From the NCBI RefSeq assembly GCF_022458985.1, contig NC_061783.1:16685913-16749912 (forward strand): 64,000 bases of DNA, given 5' to 3'. Shown piece by piece: positions 49,451-61,364 of this stretch. Positions within the stretch are counted from its first letter, which is position 1, and each line of letters begins with the position of its first letter. Under the pieces are notes generated by a model. The model did not search any database. It had not been told where the DNA came from and worked only from the letters and a program-made list of their open reading frames with translations. The position numbers and the translations under genes were made by a program. Origin of the DNA: Mugil cephalus (taxonomy: Eukaryota; Chordata; Actinopteri; Mugiliformes; Mugilidae).

Positions 49451-52400
49451 CTACTTGAGAGCCTTAGCTACAGAGGAGTAGGCGATGTGGATCTCATCGT
49501 CGATCGGGCAGGTGGAGGAGAACTCCTCCCTGGCGTACGCTGCGTTCAGGTACCTCCAGAGGTTCGTCAGAGACTGAGGGATGTTGAAGTTTCTGTATTT
49601 CAAACACACCACCTGTGGGGAACAAAAGAAATAGTTGGAGAGGTGCGATCACAACCAAAACACAGAGACTCAACCACATCATGGCGCTCACGCTACTTTA
49701 AAACACCAGATACCTTCACAATGTGGAGCTTAGGCAGGAGGTTGCAGTCAGCCAGAGTCAGGTTTTGGCCGTCCAGGAAGGGGCGGGAAGAGGAAGTGAC
49801 CTCATCAGCGCTATTCTCGTCAATCTCATCAGGAAGTGGGGAGCCGAGGTAGTCGTCCAGCTTCTTCAGGGCCTTCAGCAGGCCTTTCTCCAGATCTGAG
49901 CGCACGTGCGAGAACAATGTGTGATTAAAGCTGAAGGGGCAAATGTACAATTGCCAATTAACAGCAGAGCAACGGGATCAGAGCGCAGAGCGGCAGGTGG
50001 CCTCTTAACACTCAGACCATAATGTTATTAACGGACGCTCCCGGCTGGAATACACGGTAGCAGTAGACAAGAGCAGTTCTGCTGCGTCTGATGCAGGAAA
50101 ACCACAAAAAAAACAGTCTGGCCTGAACAACGAGTTTCATTTAATTGTTAATGACTTCTTACTTTCATTGGCCTGAGGGTTTGAGTTCTTGACGTAAGCG
50201 GAGAACTTGGAGAAGAGGTCCATGCCGGCCGTGTTGGACTCTGGGTTACAAGCAGCCAGACGAGGATATCTACACAACGCAGACATCAATGATCAAAAAA
50301 AATTAAAAACTGATATGCATTAACTTTACAAACAAAGTCTGGATTAAAAACTGCAATAAATCTAAACAGAAGGAGGGATGGACACGTAGAGCTGCACTGA
50401 CTTTCATGATGAGTCTATTTGTTGTCCGTTCCTCAAAACTTGCAAGGGTGTAACTTAGATTCACATGACATCACCGGCGGAAGGATATTTTAAAACGCAT
50501 GGTGACGTCTTCTAAATTTACATTAAGGGCAGTTTATTTTGGTCTGATGAGGACGATAATCCAATTTGAAGACAGCGTGCATCTGTAATCCAGAGGACCG
50601 TTATTATCCAATGAACCATCAAAACATACAATTTTGAATCATATATGGAAAATAAAGCAGCACATCCAAACGTTTAAGAAGCTCAAATTCAACTCTAACA
50701 GAGAAAGTTATTAAAATAATTAAGCGGTTACTTTGGAGGGCACAGATTTTCCTCCAGGAACTCCTCGATCTTGTTGGTGTCGGTTTTCACCTCGCTGCCA
50801 TACAACAGGAAGGGAGGCTGGGCCCCCGGTGCCAGGTCCTTCAAGATCTCTGGCTTCCTGTAGGTGGAAGGGAAAAAGTCAGAAAAGACAGGCGGCATGG
50901 AACGAGTGAGTCAGAATGCAGGAAGCGGATGGAAGAAAACGGGACAAAAACTGTGCGGAAAACCTATCAAATCACAGGAAATGACTCCTGGCAAAACACC
51001 TAATATCTGAGTGAAAGGCCTCAGTGCATTAAAAGAGGCTGATATTATTTGGTGTATCAACAAGAAGTACAAAGCTAAGGGTTTTCACCTCTTCATGTCC
51101 ACGGTGGTGACGTCGAAGGTGACTCCTTTCAGCCACAGCACCATGAAGAGACGCTGGGAGAAAGGACAGTTGCCGATGCTCTGACCATCGCTTCCTGCCT
51201 GGGAAACAGCCACAGAGTCAAACTACTAAAATATTTTGAACAATTTCAGAAGATTCTACTTTCGCACAAACACACGTCAACAAACATGTTGAAATCTGCC
51301 TAAACACTAATGATATGGAGTTTATTATAACACATGAGCAATAAAAGCATCTACTTAAGGGAGTTTGCTCAACTTTCACAAGGTAATGAGGGCGATATCT
51401 GAATATTTCTGCAGATTTTTAATTATTTTTCTCTTATTTGGAAATTAAATAAAATATAAACAAAAAAAAGAGCTTTTCACACTGGAAACAAACCGCAGAG
51501 TCAGCACTAAGGATGTGCGTCACCATTCAATGAATGGGCGTTAAACTCTATGAAACCTCCTGCAGAGCTCCCTTTCATTCTCGAAAAACTCCACTGAGTT
51601 GAAGAAATTAGTTGATTTTTTTTCCCGTTTGTTTTGCAGAAACAGCAAAAGGCTGCAATGAATGATTATTCTTATTATTGTTTCCCCTTGAGAATAATTT
51701 GGATTATTACTTCTGCACATTTTTTATTGGCCTAATGTTTGATTTAAACGATGCAGCCTCTCATTCCTTCTTCTCGGCAGAGCCTGTAGGCTGCTCAGGA
51801 AATGATCACAGAAGTCACATTTCATGTAAATCACCAGGATTTCCTTCAGGATCGGCCCATTTGAAGCTGCAGAGTGTTAGTTAAACGCATATATAATGAA
51901 ATAGGCTGAGCAAAAACCAGGGTTTAGAGAAGTTACAACAGCATCTTTCAACCCCGAAGAGGGGAAGAAAAAAAAAAGTGGAGGGTGGCGCACATGTTCA
52001 TACAGAGGAATCATTATGTGTGGAGGAACTCATACTGGTTATATTAGAGCATGTTTTTGGCTCAAAGAAAATGGGATTAGCCAGCCCGGTCAACATACTA
52101 AATACAGATTATCTTAATGTGCATTTAATTAGATTATACTGGAGGTTATAAACCGGGTGAGTCAGCAGAGGTGGTCCGGCTGACTTGAATATTATGACTT
52201 TAAAGGTGACTTTGAATCCAGTTAAAAAAAAAGCGAGAGACGTCGATAAGTTATCAGATGGTAAACACACCTAGAATAAGGGAGAGACGTGATTAGAACA
52301 AGTTAAATAAACTCATGTCATATAATGTCGCCGCGCCTGCGTCGCTCTCTGGGCGTAATGCTGTTCTTTCCTCTCTCTTCTTTTTTTTTATCCTCCTCAT

Positions 52401-52454
52401 TCAGTCGCTTACCTTCACAAAAAGCTCAACTCGGGGCTGATTAGCGTCGCTCAT
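49451..52454 (-). CDS. clic1: Chloride intracellular channel protein 1 (6 coding exons, 242 aa)
   Basis: Coding exons in transcript order: 52454-52413, 51198-51089, 50857-50732, 50269-50163, 49895-49714, 49612-49451. Total 729 nt; human CLIC1 has 241 aa and the match runs the whole length. CLIC proteins have a GST-like fold. The N-terminal thioredoxin domain carries the redox cysteine in [20 protein letters not shown] (first residues of the putative transmembrane segment), here Cys25. The all-helical C-terminal domain includes [45 protein letters not shown] and [11 protein letters not shown]. Soluble CLIC1 can insert into membranes and form a chloride conductance, and it also has glutaredoxin-like activity. 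An acceptor TTTTGCAG about 25 bp before the ATG shows that a non-coding first exon exists. No lesion is seen. Confidence 0.97.
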
Positions 52455-52764
52455 CTTGTCTTGATGCTGCACAAAACCCTCTGCAAAAGAAATGAGAACA
52501 CGATTGTTTTAAAATAGAAGTGGAGAAAGGGGAAGAAACGGAGCACGATTACGCACAAACTTTTCTGAACGAAAAAAAGGAGGCGAGTATGAGACGCGGG
52601 GCAGCCAAGCCCATCATCTTCCGCTACAAATCCCGCTGACTAAAAGTGATAGATGACACACAGTAGCCGCCACACGAGCACAGGAAACGCGTCTCAACGC
52701 ACATCTTTACGCGCTGGAAGCTCCTAAAGTTGAATTAGTTGGTGATTTAAAGTGCGCAAAGCCT

Positions 52765-53000
52765 CAAACCTCAAAGTGCTGAAAGTTGTCGCTGCCTCTT
52801 GGTGCTTTCTCCTCCCTGTTCTGCTCACTGCCTGCCTGCTACACACTCATCATCATCATCATCGTCGTCGTCATCATCGCAGTCTCTGCTGCTCGTCCAT
52901 TTCCTGGTGGTGTGTGACGGGCTGAGCGCTCAGCGAATCAAAGTGGCGTTAAGGCCCAGAAGCGCGTAGGAAAGAAGAGAAAGAGAAGAAGGAGAAGAAG
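52765..53000 (-). promoter_or_regulatory. Likely clic1 promoter and non-coding first exon
   Basis: A 5' UTR acceptor near 52481 requires an upstream exon. The CpG-containing sequence at 52770-53000 with (ATC/GTC)n repeats at about 52845-52880 is the likely place, with a donor-like GAG/GTTTGAG near 52768 on the minus strand. The exact start is unknown. Confidence 0.4.
52845..52880. repeat. Trinucleotide (TCA)n/(TCG)n repeat
   Basis: ATCATCATCATC passes into GTCGTCGTC and back to ATCATC, in the probable clic1 leader or promoter. Confidence 0.85.
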
Positions 53001-53499
53001 AAGTGAGATCATGAGGAGAGACACTTCAGTCACGTTGAAGCTCCTTTAGTTCAAAAAGAAACAAACCCTCTCTTAGTTTTAAAGAAATGCTTCTTTGTAG
53101 TCAGCAAACAGTTAAAACCTGTGGCTTAAATGGGACCCATAGTGGTGATTTTCCGTTGTCTATCCATCCCCTTTATTTAAACATAGCTGCTGTCTCTAGT
53201 GTACTCTGTTATATGACTGCAATAAATACATATAAAGTGTAAAGTGCATTAAAGGACACGTTCTGAGCACTTGCTAACTCTTGCACATGAACATTGCAGC
53301 ATTTCTCTACTTGCTTAGAGCCTTGAGGTTTGTGTTCTCACTCATCCTGCTGAAAATAAGTACGTGTACGTGAGATGGGCTCCGCGACCCCTAGGGGACA
53401 TGCGGAGGTACTGCAGGGAGTGGACCCCCATGTTAAAAAGCCCAACTTTACAGCATTATTAAACATGTTGTCCTCCATTAATTAATACCTCCATATTAA

Positions 53500-55602
53500 A
53501 TCAGACAAACTTATCTTTATTAGCAGGATAAGTGCCCCAGTCTTTTAAAACTGCTGTAATTAAACATTTACTTAAAAACCCCACTCTTGACCCAGATGTT
53601 TTAGCCAGTTATAGGCCAATTTCCAACCTTCCTTTTATCCAAGAGCTGGTTGATCATTTAAACAGAAATGGTTTGTTTGAGGAGTTTCAGTCAGGTTTGA
53701 GAGCTCATCATAGTACAGAAACGGCTCTGGTTAAAGTTACCAACAATCTCCTCATGGCTTCAGACAGTGGACTTGTCCTGCTAGATCTCAGTGCTGCAAT
53801 TGACACTATTGATCACAGTATTCTACTACAGAGACTTGAACGTGTGATCAAGATTACAGGAACTGCATTAGACTGGTTTGAATCATATCTGTCAGACAGA
53901 TTCCAGTTTGTCCATGCAAACAACAATTCTTCTATATATAAGTAAGCTATGGAGTTCCTCAGGGTTCTGTGCTAGGACCAATATTATTCACATTATACAT
54001 GCTTCCCTTAGGCAATATTATTAGAAAGCATGACATAAACTTCCATGCTATACAGATGATACCCAGCTATATATATCCATGAAACCAGATGAAACTAATG
54101 AGCATGCCTTAAAGACATAAAGGCTTGGATTACCTGTAATTTTCAACTTTTAAACTCAAACAAAACAGAAGTTATTGTATTTGGCCCTAATCATGTCAGA
54201 GATTCATTATCTAATCACCTGGTTTCGTTGGATGGTATTACCTTGGCCTCCAGTACTACTGTAAAAAACCTCGGTGTTATATTTGACCAGGATATGTCCT
54301 TTAATTCTCACATAAAGCAGGTGACCAGGACTGCTTTCTGTTACCTTCGTGATATCATCAAAATTAGGAACATCCTTTTTCAGAGTGATGTGGAAAAAAT
54401 AGTTTATGCATTTGTGTCTTCTAGGCTGGATTACTGGATAATTAACTCATTACTGTCTGGCTGTCCAAGTAGCTCTTTAAAAAGTCTCCATTAGATTCAA
54501 AACGCTGAAGCCAAAGCACTGACAGGAATTAGCAAGCGAGATCATATTACTCCAGTTTTAGCTTCTCTTCATTGGCTCCCTTTAAAATCTAGAATTAATT
54601 TAAAATCCTCCTTCTTACATACAAGGCCCTGAAAGGCCTAGCTCCATCATATATGAAAGACCTCACAGTACCATATTGTCCCTACAGATCACTTCGATCT
54701 CAAAGTGCAGGCCTACCTGTGGTTCCTAGAGTTTCTAAAAGTAGAATGGGAGGTAGAGCCTTCAGCTATCAGGCTCCTCTCCTATGGAACCAGCTCCCAG
54801 TTTGGGTTTGGGAGGCAGACACAGTCTCTACGTTTAAGTTCAGGCTTAAGACCTTCCTTTTTGACAAAGCTTATAGTTAGGGCTGGACTTAACCATCCCT
54901 TAGCTATGCTGCTATAGGCTTAGGCTGCAGGGGGACGATGCACTGAGAACATGTCCTCTCCTCTTTCTTCTCTGGCTCCTGTCCTCTAATATGTTATCAT
55001 TTTATTTTCCATCTCTTATCATTTATTTTCTTTTACTAACCGCTGTGTCTCACTCATCTGACCTGTGGAGTTCTAAGCTACATCTGCTGTCGTGGCCTAA
55101 TTAACCAGCCCAGTCTTCATGGTCTGGAGTGCTTTGTATCAGACCTGTGGAGCTCCATGAACTACATCTGCCCCAGTCATCATGGCCTCCTCCAGTTGTC
55201 CACTCCTACCTAGATGAACAATTCTCCAACCTGCCCATAATTCCTGTTATACTCACAAACTGTCACAGATCATCAGCTATGTGTTATATTACTAGACCCT
55301 TCATGTTTCCTTCCGCTTGATGTATGGTATCTATGACAGAAGTTTGTTTATCTTATTTCTCCTGTTCTTCTTTTCTCTCTATCTTCTCTGTTTCTACCTG
55401 ACTGGCCTTCAGCAGACGGGTCCCTCCATATGAGCTGGGTCCTACTAAAGGTTTCTTCCTGTTAAAAGTGAGTTTGCTTTCCCACCGTCGCCCTCGAGCT
55501 TGCTCTGGAGGGTGTAGGCCGGTTTTTGTAAAGCGTCTTGAGACAATTTGTATTGTTATCGCTATATAAATAAAATAAAATTGAATTGAATTGAACTGAA
55601 TG
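53500..55602 (+). mobile_element. 5'-truncated L2/Maui-type LINE
   Basis: The plus strand encodes reverse-transcriptase blocks in order: ASYRPISNLPF (about 53605), LLDLSAAIDTIDHSILL (domain A), then [17 protein letters not shown] (about 53948, domain B), and a decayed YADD segment. These are followed by the C-terminal NLGVIFDQDMSFNSHIKQV, SSRLDYWI, HWLPLKSR and GRAFSYQAPLLWNQLPV. Coding is split by a stop near 53943 and frame changes, and the YADD catalytic motif is lost, so it is inactive. The end has TATAAATAAAATAAAATTGAATTGAATTGAA, a short-repeat tail typical of L2-clade LINEs. No endonuclease domain is present, so the copy is 5'-truncated. Confidence 0.9.
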
Positions 55603-58100
55603 TTTTACACCCTGGTTCAAAAAACGGTTTTGGTCTCAATGGTTTATTTCACTATTCATGACAACTGTACGGGGGATGAGTTTTTTTTTTTCTAACTCTT
55701 TCATTTAGTTTTAAGGATTAAAATTCTGCGTAATTAAGGGTGTTCCCGCTCTGAGTGACCGGCAGTAGCCTGAGCAAACTGGTAGCGGAGGGTTGGGAGG
55801 GGTGGGTCTCAACGTCCAACACGACCCCCTATGTCCATATTTGGACATAGTGGGTCTGTAGGATGTTGTGTTTGCTCCAAACATTGCAAATGTGTCACCA
55901 TCCCAGCTCTTCCTTCTGTAAGTTAAAATGCAAACAGATGCCACCACTTCACCTTTCTTCACCTCACACATACTTCTTGACGTTGAGATGTTTTCCACTT
56001 GACTTCTGGGAGGTAGTGATGAGGATCTGAACACTGATTTGTAACTGATATGGACACAACAACTGACACAAAAAACAACTTTTTTGCTTCTTTTCCATAT
56101 ATTGGACTTGTCGTTTTGTTTTTAAAGTGACAGAAAATTTATATTTTTGTGCAGACACATGTTAAGATGTTTTGTTTGGTCTTAAATATTCAGTTTATTG
56201 TCAGGTGCGACAGATAAAAGCACCAGGCAGACATGAATAACGTTTATAGGGTTGTTTCTCTGAAAACGTCATGATAATTGCTATTATATGCAGTTTTGCA
56301 AGTTTTTCTTAGTCCAGTTTGCATCGTCTCTGATCAATTAAAAATTTGGTGCATGCCCTAGCTCATTAAGTCATTAAAGCTAATTTGACTGTGGTTTTGC
56401 ATCTTCTTTCAAACCACTCAATTTCTGAGATAATTCTTCCTCTCATGGTGTCAATTTGAGTTGGTTTGCATCTTGCCAGTTTTGTTTTTCATCTTTTCAT
56501 CTCTAATAGTGGTTTGGTTTCTATTTGTTGTCAGATGCATTAGAGGATTTATGGTGGTCTTTTTTTTTATTTTTATTTTTTTGCAATTTTTCAGCAAACA
56601 TACAAAATGCCATTGCGCTTTATATACTGTATGTGTTCAGTTGACAGTATAACGCACTGTTGTAGTAAAATAAATCACCAGTAGAGTGAGACATTGAGCT
56701 GTCATAGATTTAAAATTATAGTCATGTAGAACTGGTCCTGGTCCCAAAGAGTAGAAGCTTTAATTGAAGTGTTCTGAGGGAGGTCTGGCTGTTTTTTTTT
56801 TTGTTTTTTTTTTTGTTGTTGTTTGTTTGTTTTTTTATTGCCCAGTGATCACGTAACACTTAAAGTAAAATCTTTAATCCAGATACAGTGTGTTTCCTGT
56901 CATGGACGCCCAAACTGGAATCTGGTTACCTCCTGCAGAGCTTGGACAACTTCCAGGGGATGGTTTGAGCATAGTTTAATCTTTTAAACCCAGCAAGAAG
57001 TTAAGTGTCCCCCTGTGAACTGCCTTCACTCACACATAGAAATAACAAAAACATATAATAAATGTGATAGCAGCTGATATGTTAAAGAAGAGAGAGAGAG
57101 AAAAAAAAAAGATTAGACTAATCTGCTGTGCCCCTGCTGCTCATACACTAGAGGGCATCCTTGATATCTAAATGACTCCCAGACACAGTGGTTACATGTG
57201 ATCCATTAGATCATAAACAGTAGTCTGTCTGTAATAAGCCAGTGTAGCCAGCTCATCGTGTGAAAGAACAGGTTGTCCTTCCAAAACAGACCTGCGTGTT
57301 ACAACAAGCACACTTACCCGGAGTCTGTGGGATGACATCATTCACACATGACTGATTGAGGTATTTTTAGCCCACAGATTACAGTGCAAGGCTTCAGTTT
57401 TCTAAATGACACAAGGCTAAATTAACCTGTTGACACCAATTACATGGTGACTTTGTTATTTCCCAAGGCTTCGTGAAACCAACCAGCTCTCTGTGAACTG
57501 TAAATATCAAACGTTTCTGTCAATAAGCAGCTAAAAGAAGGGAATAATATCTTAGAGTAACCTTGAAATGTGAACTTTAAATCACGTAAAGTAATGGTTA
57601 TTTTCACACTTGTAGTCCTCCTGTAATCAATTAATACATTAATGTTGGTGGTGTATTTCCCTTTTTGCTAATACCAGATATTTCTCTGTCAAAAAAAAAA
57701 CATTTTAGTTTCACACAGATCTGTTTTGAATCTCCAGGTATTAAAAAAAATATGATAAAATGTTAAAATATTTGCTTACATATTTCATTTGTTGGCTTAA
57801 GATTAGTCCTGCATAAATGTACACATGGTCTGAAATGCTGGATTTTACTCAAGAAAACAAAACAATATATACCTGCTGCAAATCTGACTGAATTCAAATT
57901 AAAATAAATTCTGAAGGCAGTTTTTTTTTTAAGTCATTTATTTATTTTAAGATGACAAACGATGCTAAAATTGATACTGTTGATTGATTAATTAATTTCA
58001 ATGTGAGTAAGAGACATCACAAAATGTTGATTAGTTTAAGAATCAGTGCAGAAAGTGGAGTTAAAATCCTCTTGGGGGGGAAATGAGGCCGCTCACATGG
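55603..58100. other. Intergenic region before Ly6 gene B
   Basis: No supported gene. It contains poly-T/TTG low-complexity tracts near 56550-56580 and 56790-56835, and an (AG)n run near 57090. Confidence 0.55.
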
Positions 58101-58102
58101 TG

Positions 58103-60924
58103 CTAAAACTCCGAGAAGCCCCAGACAGAGGACAAGAGGGCGGCGCAGAGGGCCACGGCCAGAGGGAGCTGAACGGAGGTGGCCCCGTTACACAAGTCGG
58201 TTTCGCAACACCTGAAGTCGCTGGTGTAGCTAGCGCCCAAGATGGAACTAGTCACCGTACGGTTGCACAGGTTTCTGTTCAGGCAGCCGCGGGTGTGCAG
58301 GGAAATGGTCCCCGTAACGTTGAACTCTGAAAACAGACAATGAAGAAAATGGTTTCAGTTTAATGAATGCATGGCAGAGATGACAGAGCCGCGCTATCCC
58401 ACAGACGGCTCCGTTTCTCTTCTTCTTCTTCTTCTTCTACGCCCGGCTTTCTTGGAAGTGTTTGTTCCGGGTTCACACGCCAGCGGTGGTTGAGCATGCG
58501 CACAAGCATTATCCGATGAAAACTCCGATTCCAATCGCATTACCTGGGTCTCTCAGCCGGACAAGACGACACCAATTTTAATCGGAGTAACGTGTTTACA
58601 TGCACTTTAGTTCTCCTGATATAGTCCGATTAAGGCAATAATTTTTTTTTTTTTTTTTCACGTGCATGTAAACGCACTGAATGTCTGATAATGGACTCCT
58701 CAATGGGAATTATTGTTCAGTTGTTATTCTGTTTATAACCGTTTATTGAACGGGAAGGTGTGTCCTGGTAGTGTACCTTGAGTTTTTTTAACCTAACTGG
58801 ATCAACTTGCTAGTCAGCTCCTGGGTAAAAAAAAAGAGGGTGCTGGGTAGATGCTAATCTCTTATCACTGAAATCTAATCTCAACTCATCTTCTACTTCT
58901 ACTTAGGGTCACTGGGGTTGCTGGAGGCTTTCCCATCAGGCGAGAGGTGGGGTGCACCCTGGACACTCACACAGTGAGTTTAGGGTCACCAATTAACCTA
59001 ATGAGCAGAGAAAACTCTGAGAAAACCCACGCAGACACGCAGAACATGAAAAGGTCCAAGTCTGGAAAGCGTCAGTCCTAACCACAGATCCACTGTAACG
59101 CCCATGACTGAGATCAGTGCTCAGAAAGCTACCTGAGATGTGCTCTGTGTTCATTTGAGTAAGCACAACCAATACTGTAACAGCATTAAAACCGCCAAAC
59201 CACAGCGTTTCCTCTTACAGTTTAAAAGAGGTTTGTGCAGCCTGACGACATGCTTCAATAAACCTCTGGCAGTTACACATTTTCTCTGAAGAGAAATGGT
59301 TGTGGCACGGCATTTCCTCACAAGGCCATCCGTGCTCAGCCGTGTTACTCAGAGTTCTGCGGGCTTGTTTTATATTTGTTTGTTTTGTATGTCAAGCACC
59401 GTGGGTTGCAGTTCATTTGTATGAAAGGTGCCATATAAATGAAGTTTGATTTGATTTGAGTAATATTTGCCTGTGTTAAGTGGCCGTAACGTCCACAGCT
59501 ACATTTACCGTTCACTACAAACAATGGCGGTTCTAGCTTGAATGCAGCTGCCAATTATCCACACAAGCCGTGACATGACAGATAACCAATTAAAAAAAAA
59601 AAAAAAAAAAAAATGCTCAGCGGTACTTTCATCTGCACGCACTGATACCCATGTTTTTCTGTTATTATTATTATTATTATTGTTATTTCCTTCAGTCAAT
59701 TCGTTGCCCAGTGACAGACAGCTCAAATCTCCATTCATCAGCCCAAATAACGCCGGTCGAGGGCCCTGGCTGGGATGAAATTTTATTTTATTTTATTTTT
59801 TTTGCTTCCTTATACCTAAAAAATGCCCTACAAAACTGCCACCCCGGGTGGCTGCCCACATTGCACCATACCGAGAACCATACACACGAAATATTCACTT
59901 TCACGGTCATTCTGAGACTGTTGCAAGCATCTATCCACCTCTACATTCACACATTCCCTCACTTTCGTACTTCACTTAACAATGTTAAATTGATTGCTTT
60001 CTTACGGGCATCTCCCCTGTAGCAGCTCTCTGTTTGATTGTTGCAGCTGACGTCACTTTGAAACAGGCATGACCCAAGTACACCGATGGTACACTCGCGG
60101 CAGGTCAGGCATTGAGCTGTTCAGTGAGAAGAAATAAAAGACAGATCAGGTGGCAGAACAAACAGATGGATGGACGGATGTTACTGTGTCTGTAAAATAC
60201 ATTTAAGGGACTAAAAAGTAGTGAAATGTTTCTGAAATGCAGTCAAAGTATTAAGTGGCATCAAATAACGGGCAAGCACAAACATTCAAAGAAGTCAAGT
60301 ACAAATACCTAAAAAATAAATACCTGTGTATTATGCCTTAATATTTTCCTCTTTTACTATGTTCTTAAGCAGGATTACTGTCTTCACAGGTATTATACTG
60401 TAGACTTACAATTTGAATAAGTCTGGAAAATACAATTGAACAGGTATCTGAAGCTTCATTTCAATAAAAGACTTGGACCTGAACCAAAATTCAGATTACT
60501 CAATGGCTCATCTTGGGTTGTCCCAAGTAATGAGCAGCGACATTAGTCACAATAAACCGTTGCTCTGCACTGTAAGACAAATACAAGAAAACCACTATTT
60601 TAGGACCAAATGATCAACATATGGTTAAATATGAAAGATTTGAGCACGACAGCCTTTATTTTTTTTTTATTTTGCTGGATAATTCTTATTTTTATTTTAT
60701 TTTAATCTAACCTTATTTTATCTTTCTTCTGTTTTTTGAGTGTTTCTTTTATGTGCAACAAAGTTGCTGTGACAAAGTAATTTCATTAAAGTCTGTCTAA
60801 GTCTAAGTCATTTACGTTTTTTCTTGGTTTTATTTTTTTAAATCAGCACTCCAATTGTTTTTATTCACTCACCTGCTGCAATAGCGGCGCTCAGGACGAT
60901 CACTGCTTTCCAAAAGTTGTTCAT
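58103..60924 (-). CDS. GPI-anchored Ly6/uPAR-domain protein B (3 exons, 128 aa)
   Basis: Exons in transcript order: 60924-60873, 60116-60006, 58326-58103, joined in phase 1 throughout; total 387 nt. The signal peptide is MNNFWKAVIVLSAAIAA. The domain opens with CLTCRECTIG, carries NQTESCYRGDAQFNVTG and HTRGCLNRNLCN, and ends with CCETDLCNGA. The hydrophobic end (LPLAVALCAALLSSVWGF) is a GPI-anchor signal. Possible N-glycosylation sites are NQT, NVT and NRT. The layout RGC-x-C, then CC-x-D-L-C-N resembles teleost SPACA4/Bouncer-like Ly6 proteins, some of which act in gamete fusion, but that resemblance is from memory and weak. It is a close paralogue of gene C (shared TRGCL/SRGCL and CNGATSVQLPL), clearly from tandem duplication. 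Confidence 0.9.
58490..58685. mobile_element. MITE-like inverted-repeat element in intron 2 of Ly6 gene B
   Basis: GTTTACATGCAC (about 58594-58606) is inverted as GTGCATGTAAAC (about 58663-58674), separated by a poly-T run. Several TCCGATT/AATCGGA units lie on either side. This pattern is seen in a common class of teleost non-autonomous DNA elements. Target duplications were not found. Confidence 0.45.
58905..59090. repeat. Common teleost interspersed repeat remnant
   Basis: GGGTCACTGGGGTTGCTGGA, then GGCGAGAGGTGGGGTGCACC, CTGGAC, AGGGTCACCAATTAACCTAA and GAGAAAACCCACGCAGACAC occur in the order known from a widespread fish repeat. It is shortened and non-coding. Confidence 0.6.
59385..59460 (+). 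mobile_element. 3' tail of a non-LTR retroposon (plus strand)
   Basis: GAAAGGTGCCATATAAATGA followed by AGTTTGATTTGATTTGA is a typical fish LINE 3' end with a short-repeat tail. It lies in intron 2 of Ly6 gene B. Confidence 0.55.
60680..60810 (+). mobile_element. 3' tail of a non-LTR retroposon (plus strand)
   Basis: AAAGTTGCTGTGACAAAGTA followed by ATTTCATTAAAGTCTGTCTA and a CTAAGT repeat is a decayed LINE tail in intron 1 of Ly6 gene B. Confidence 0.5.
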
Positions 60925-60929
60925 TGTTC

Positions 60930-61364
60930 TCGCAGCTATTATTAAAGGTCTATTGAACCGTTTGAAAACAGATTACTGAAAAGGTCTTTATACCTCTCTC
61001 AATCAAGTGTGACTGCCAGGAGACACTGGCAGAGATTTTAAGTACTTGAAGAAGCAACATGCAAGAATGAGGTTCGTCCAGTTTGTTTGTGTTTCCGCGA
61101 CATAACAAGGAAGTCTACTCATTTGCAACTTATGGGAAAGTTATAGGAAAGTAAAATTCTGATCAGTCTGAACAACTTTTACTATTTGCCCAACAGATTT
61201 CACACAGTTAAAGACACCTTTAATGATTAAACCATTATTGTATACATTGTGTCTACACTCTCTGAAAACCCCACATTTATGCACTACAAGACATTACAGT
61301 TGAATGTAATTCTTTAATTACAGAAGGTTGATTAAGATTTTTCCATGTTGTTTTTTTTTTTTTT
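60930..61364. other. Spacer between Ly6 genes C and B
   Basis: About 440 bp separate the end of gene C from the start of gene B on the same strand. It should hold the 3' UTR of C and the promoter of B. No clear TATA box or other motif stands out. Confidence 0.4.

Noticed and set aside
56461-56652. Membrane-protein-like open frame of 63 codons
   Set aside because: The hydrophobicity comes from a T-rich low-complexity tract, and there is no exon context.
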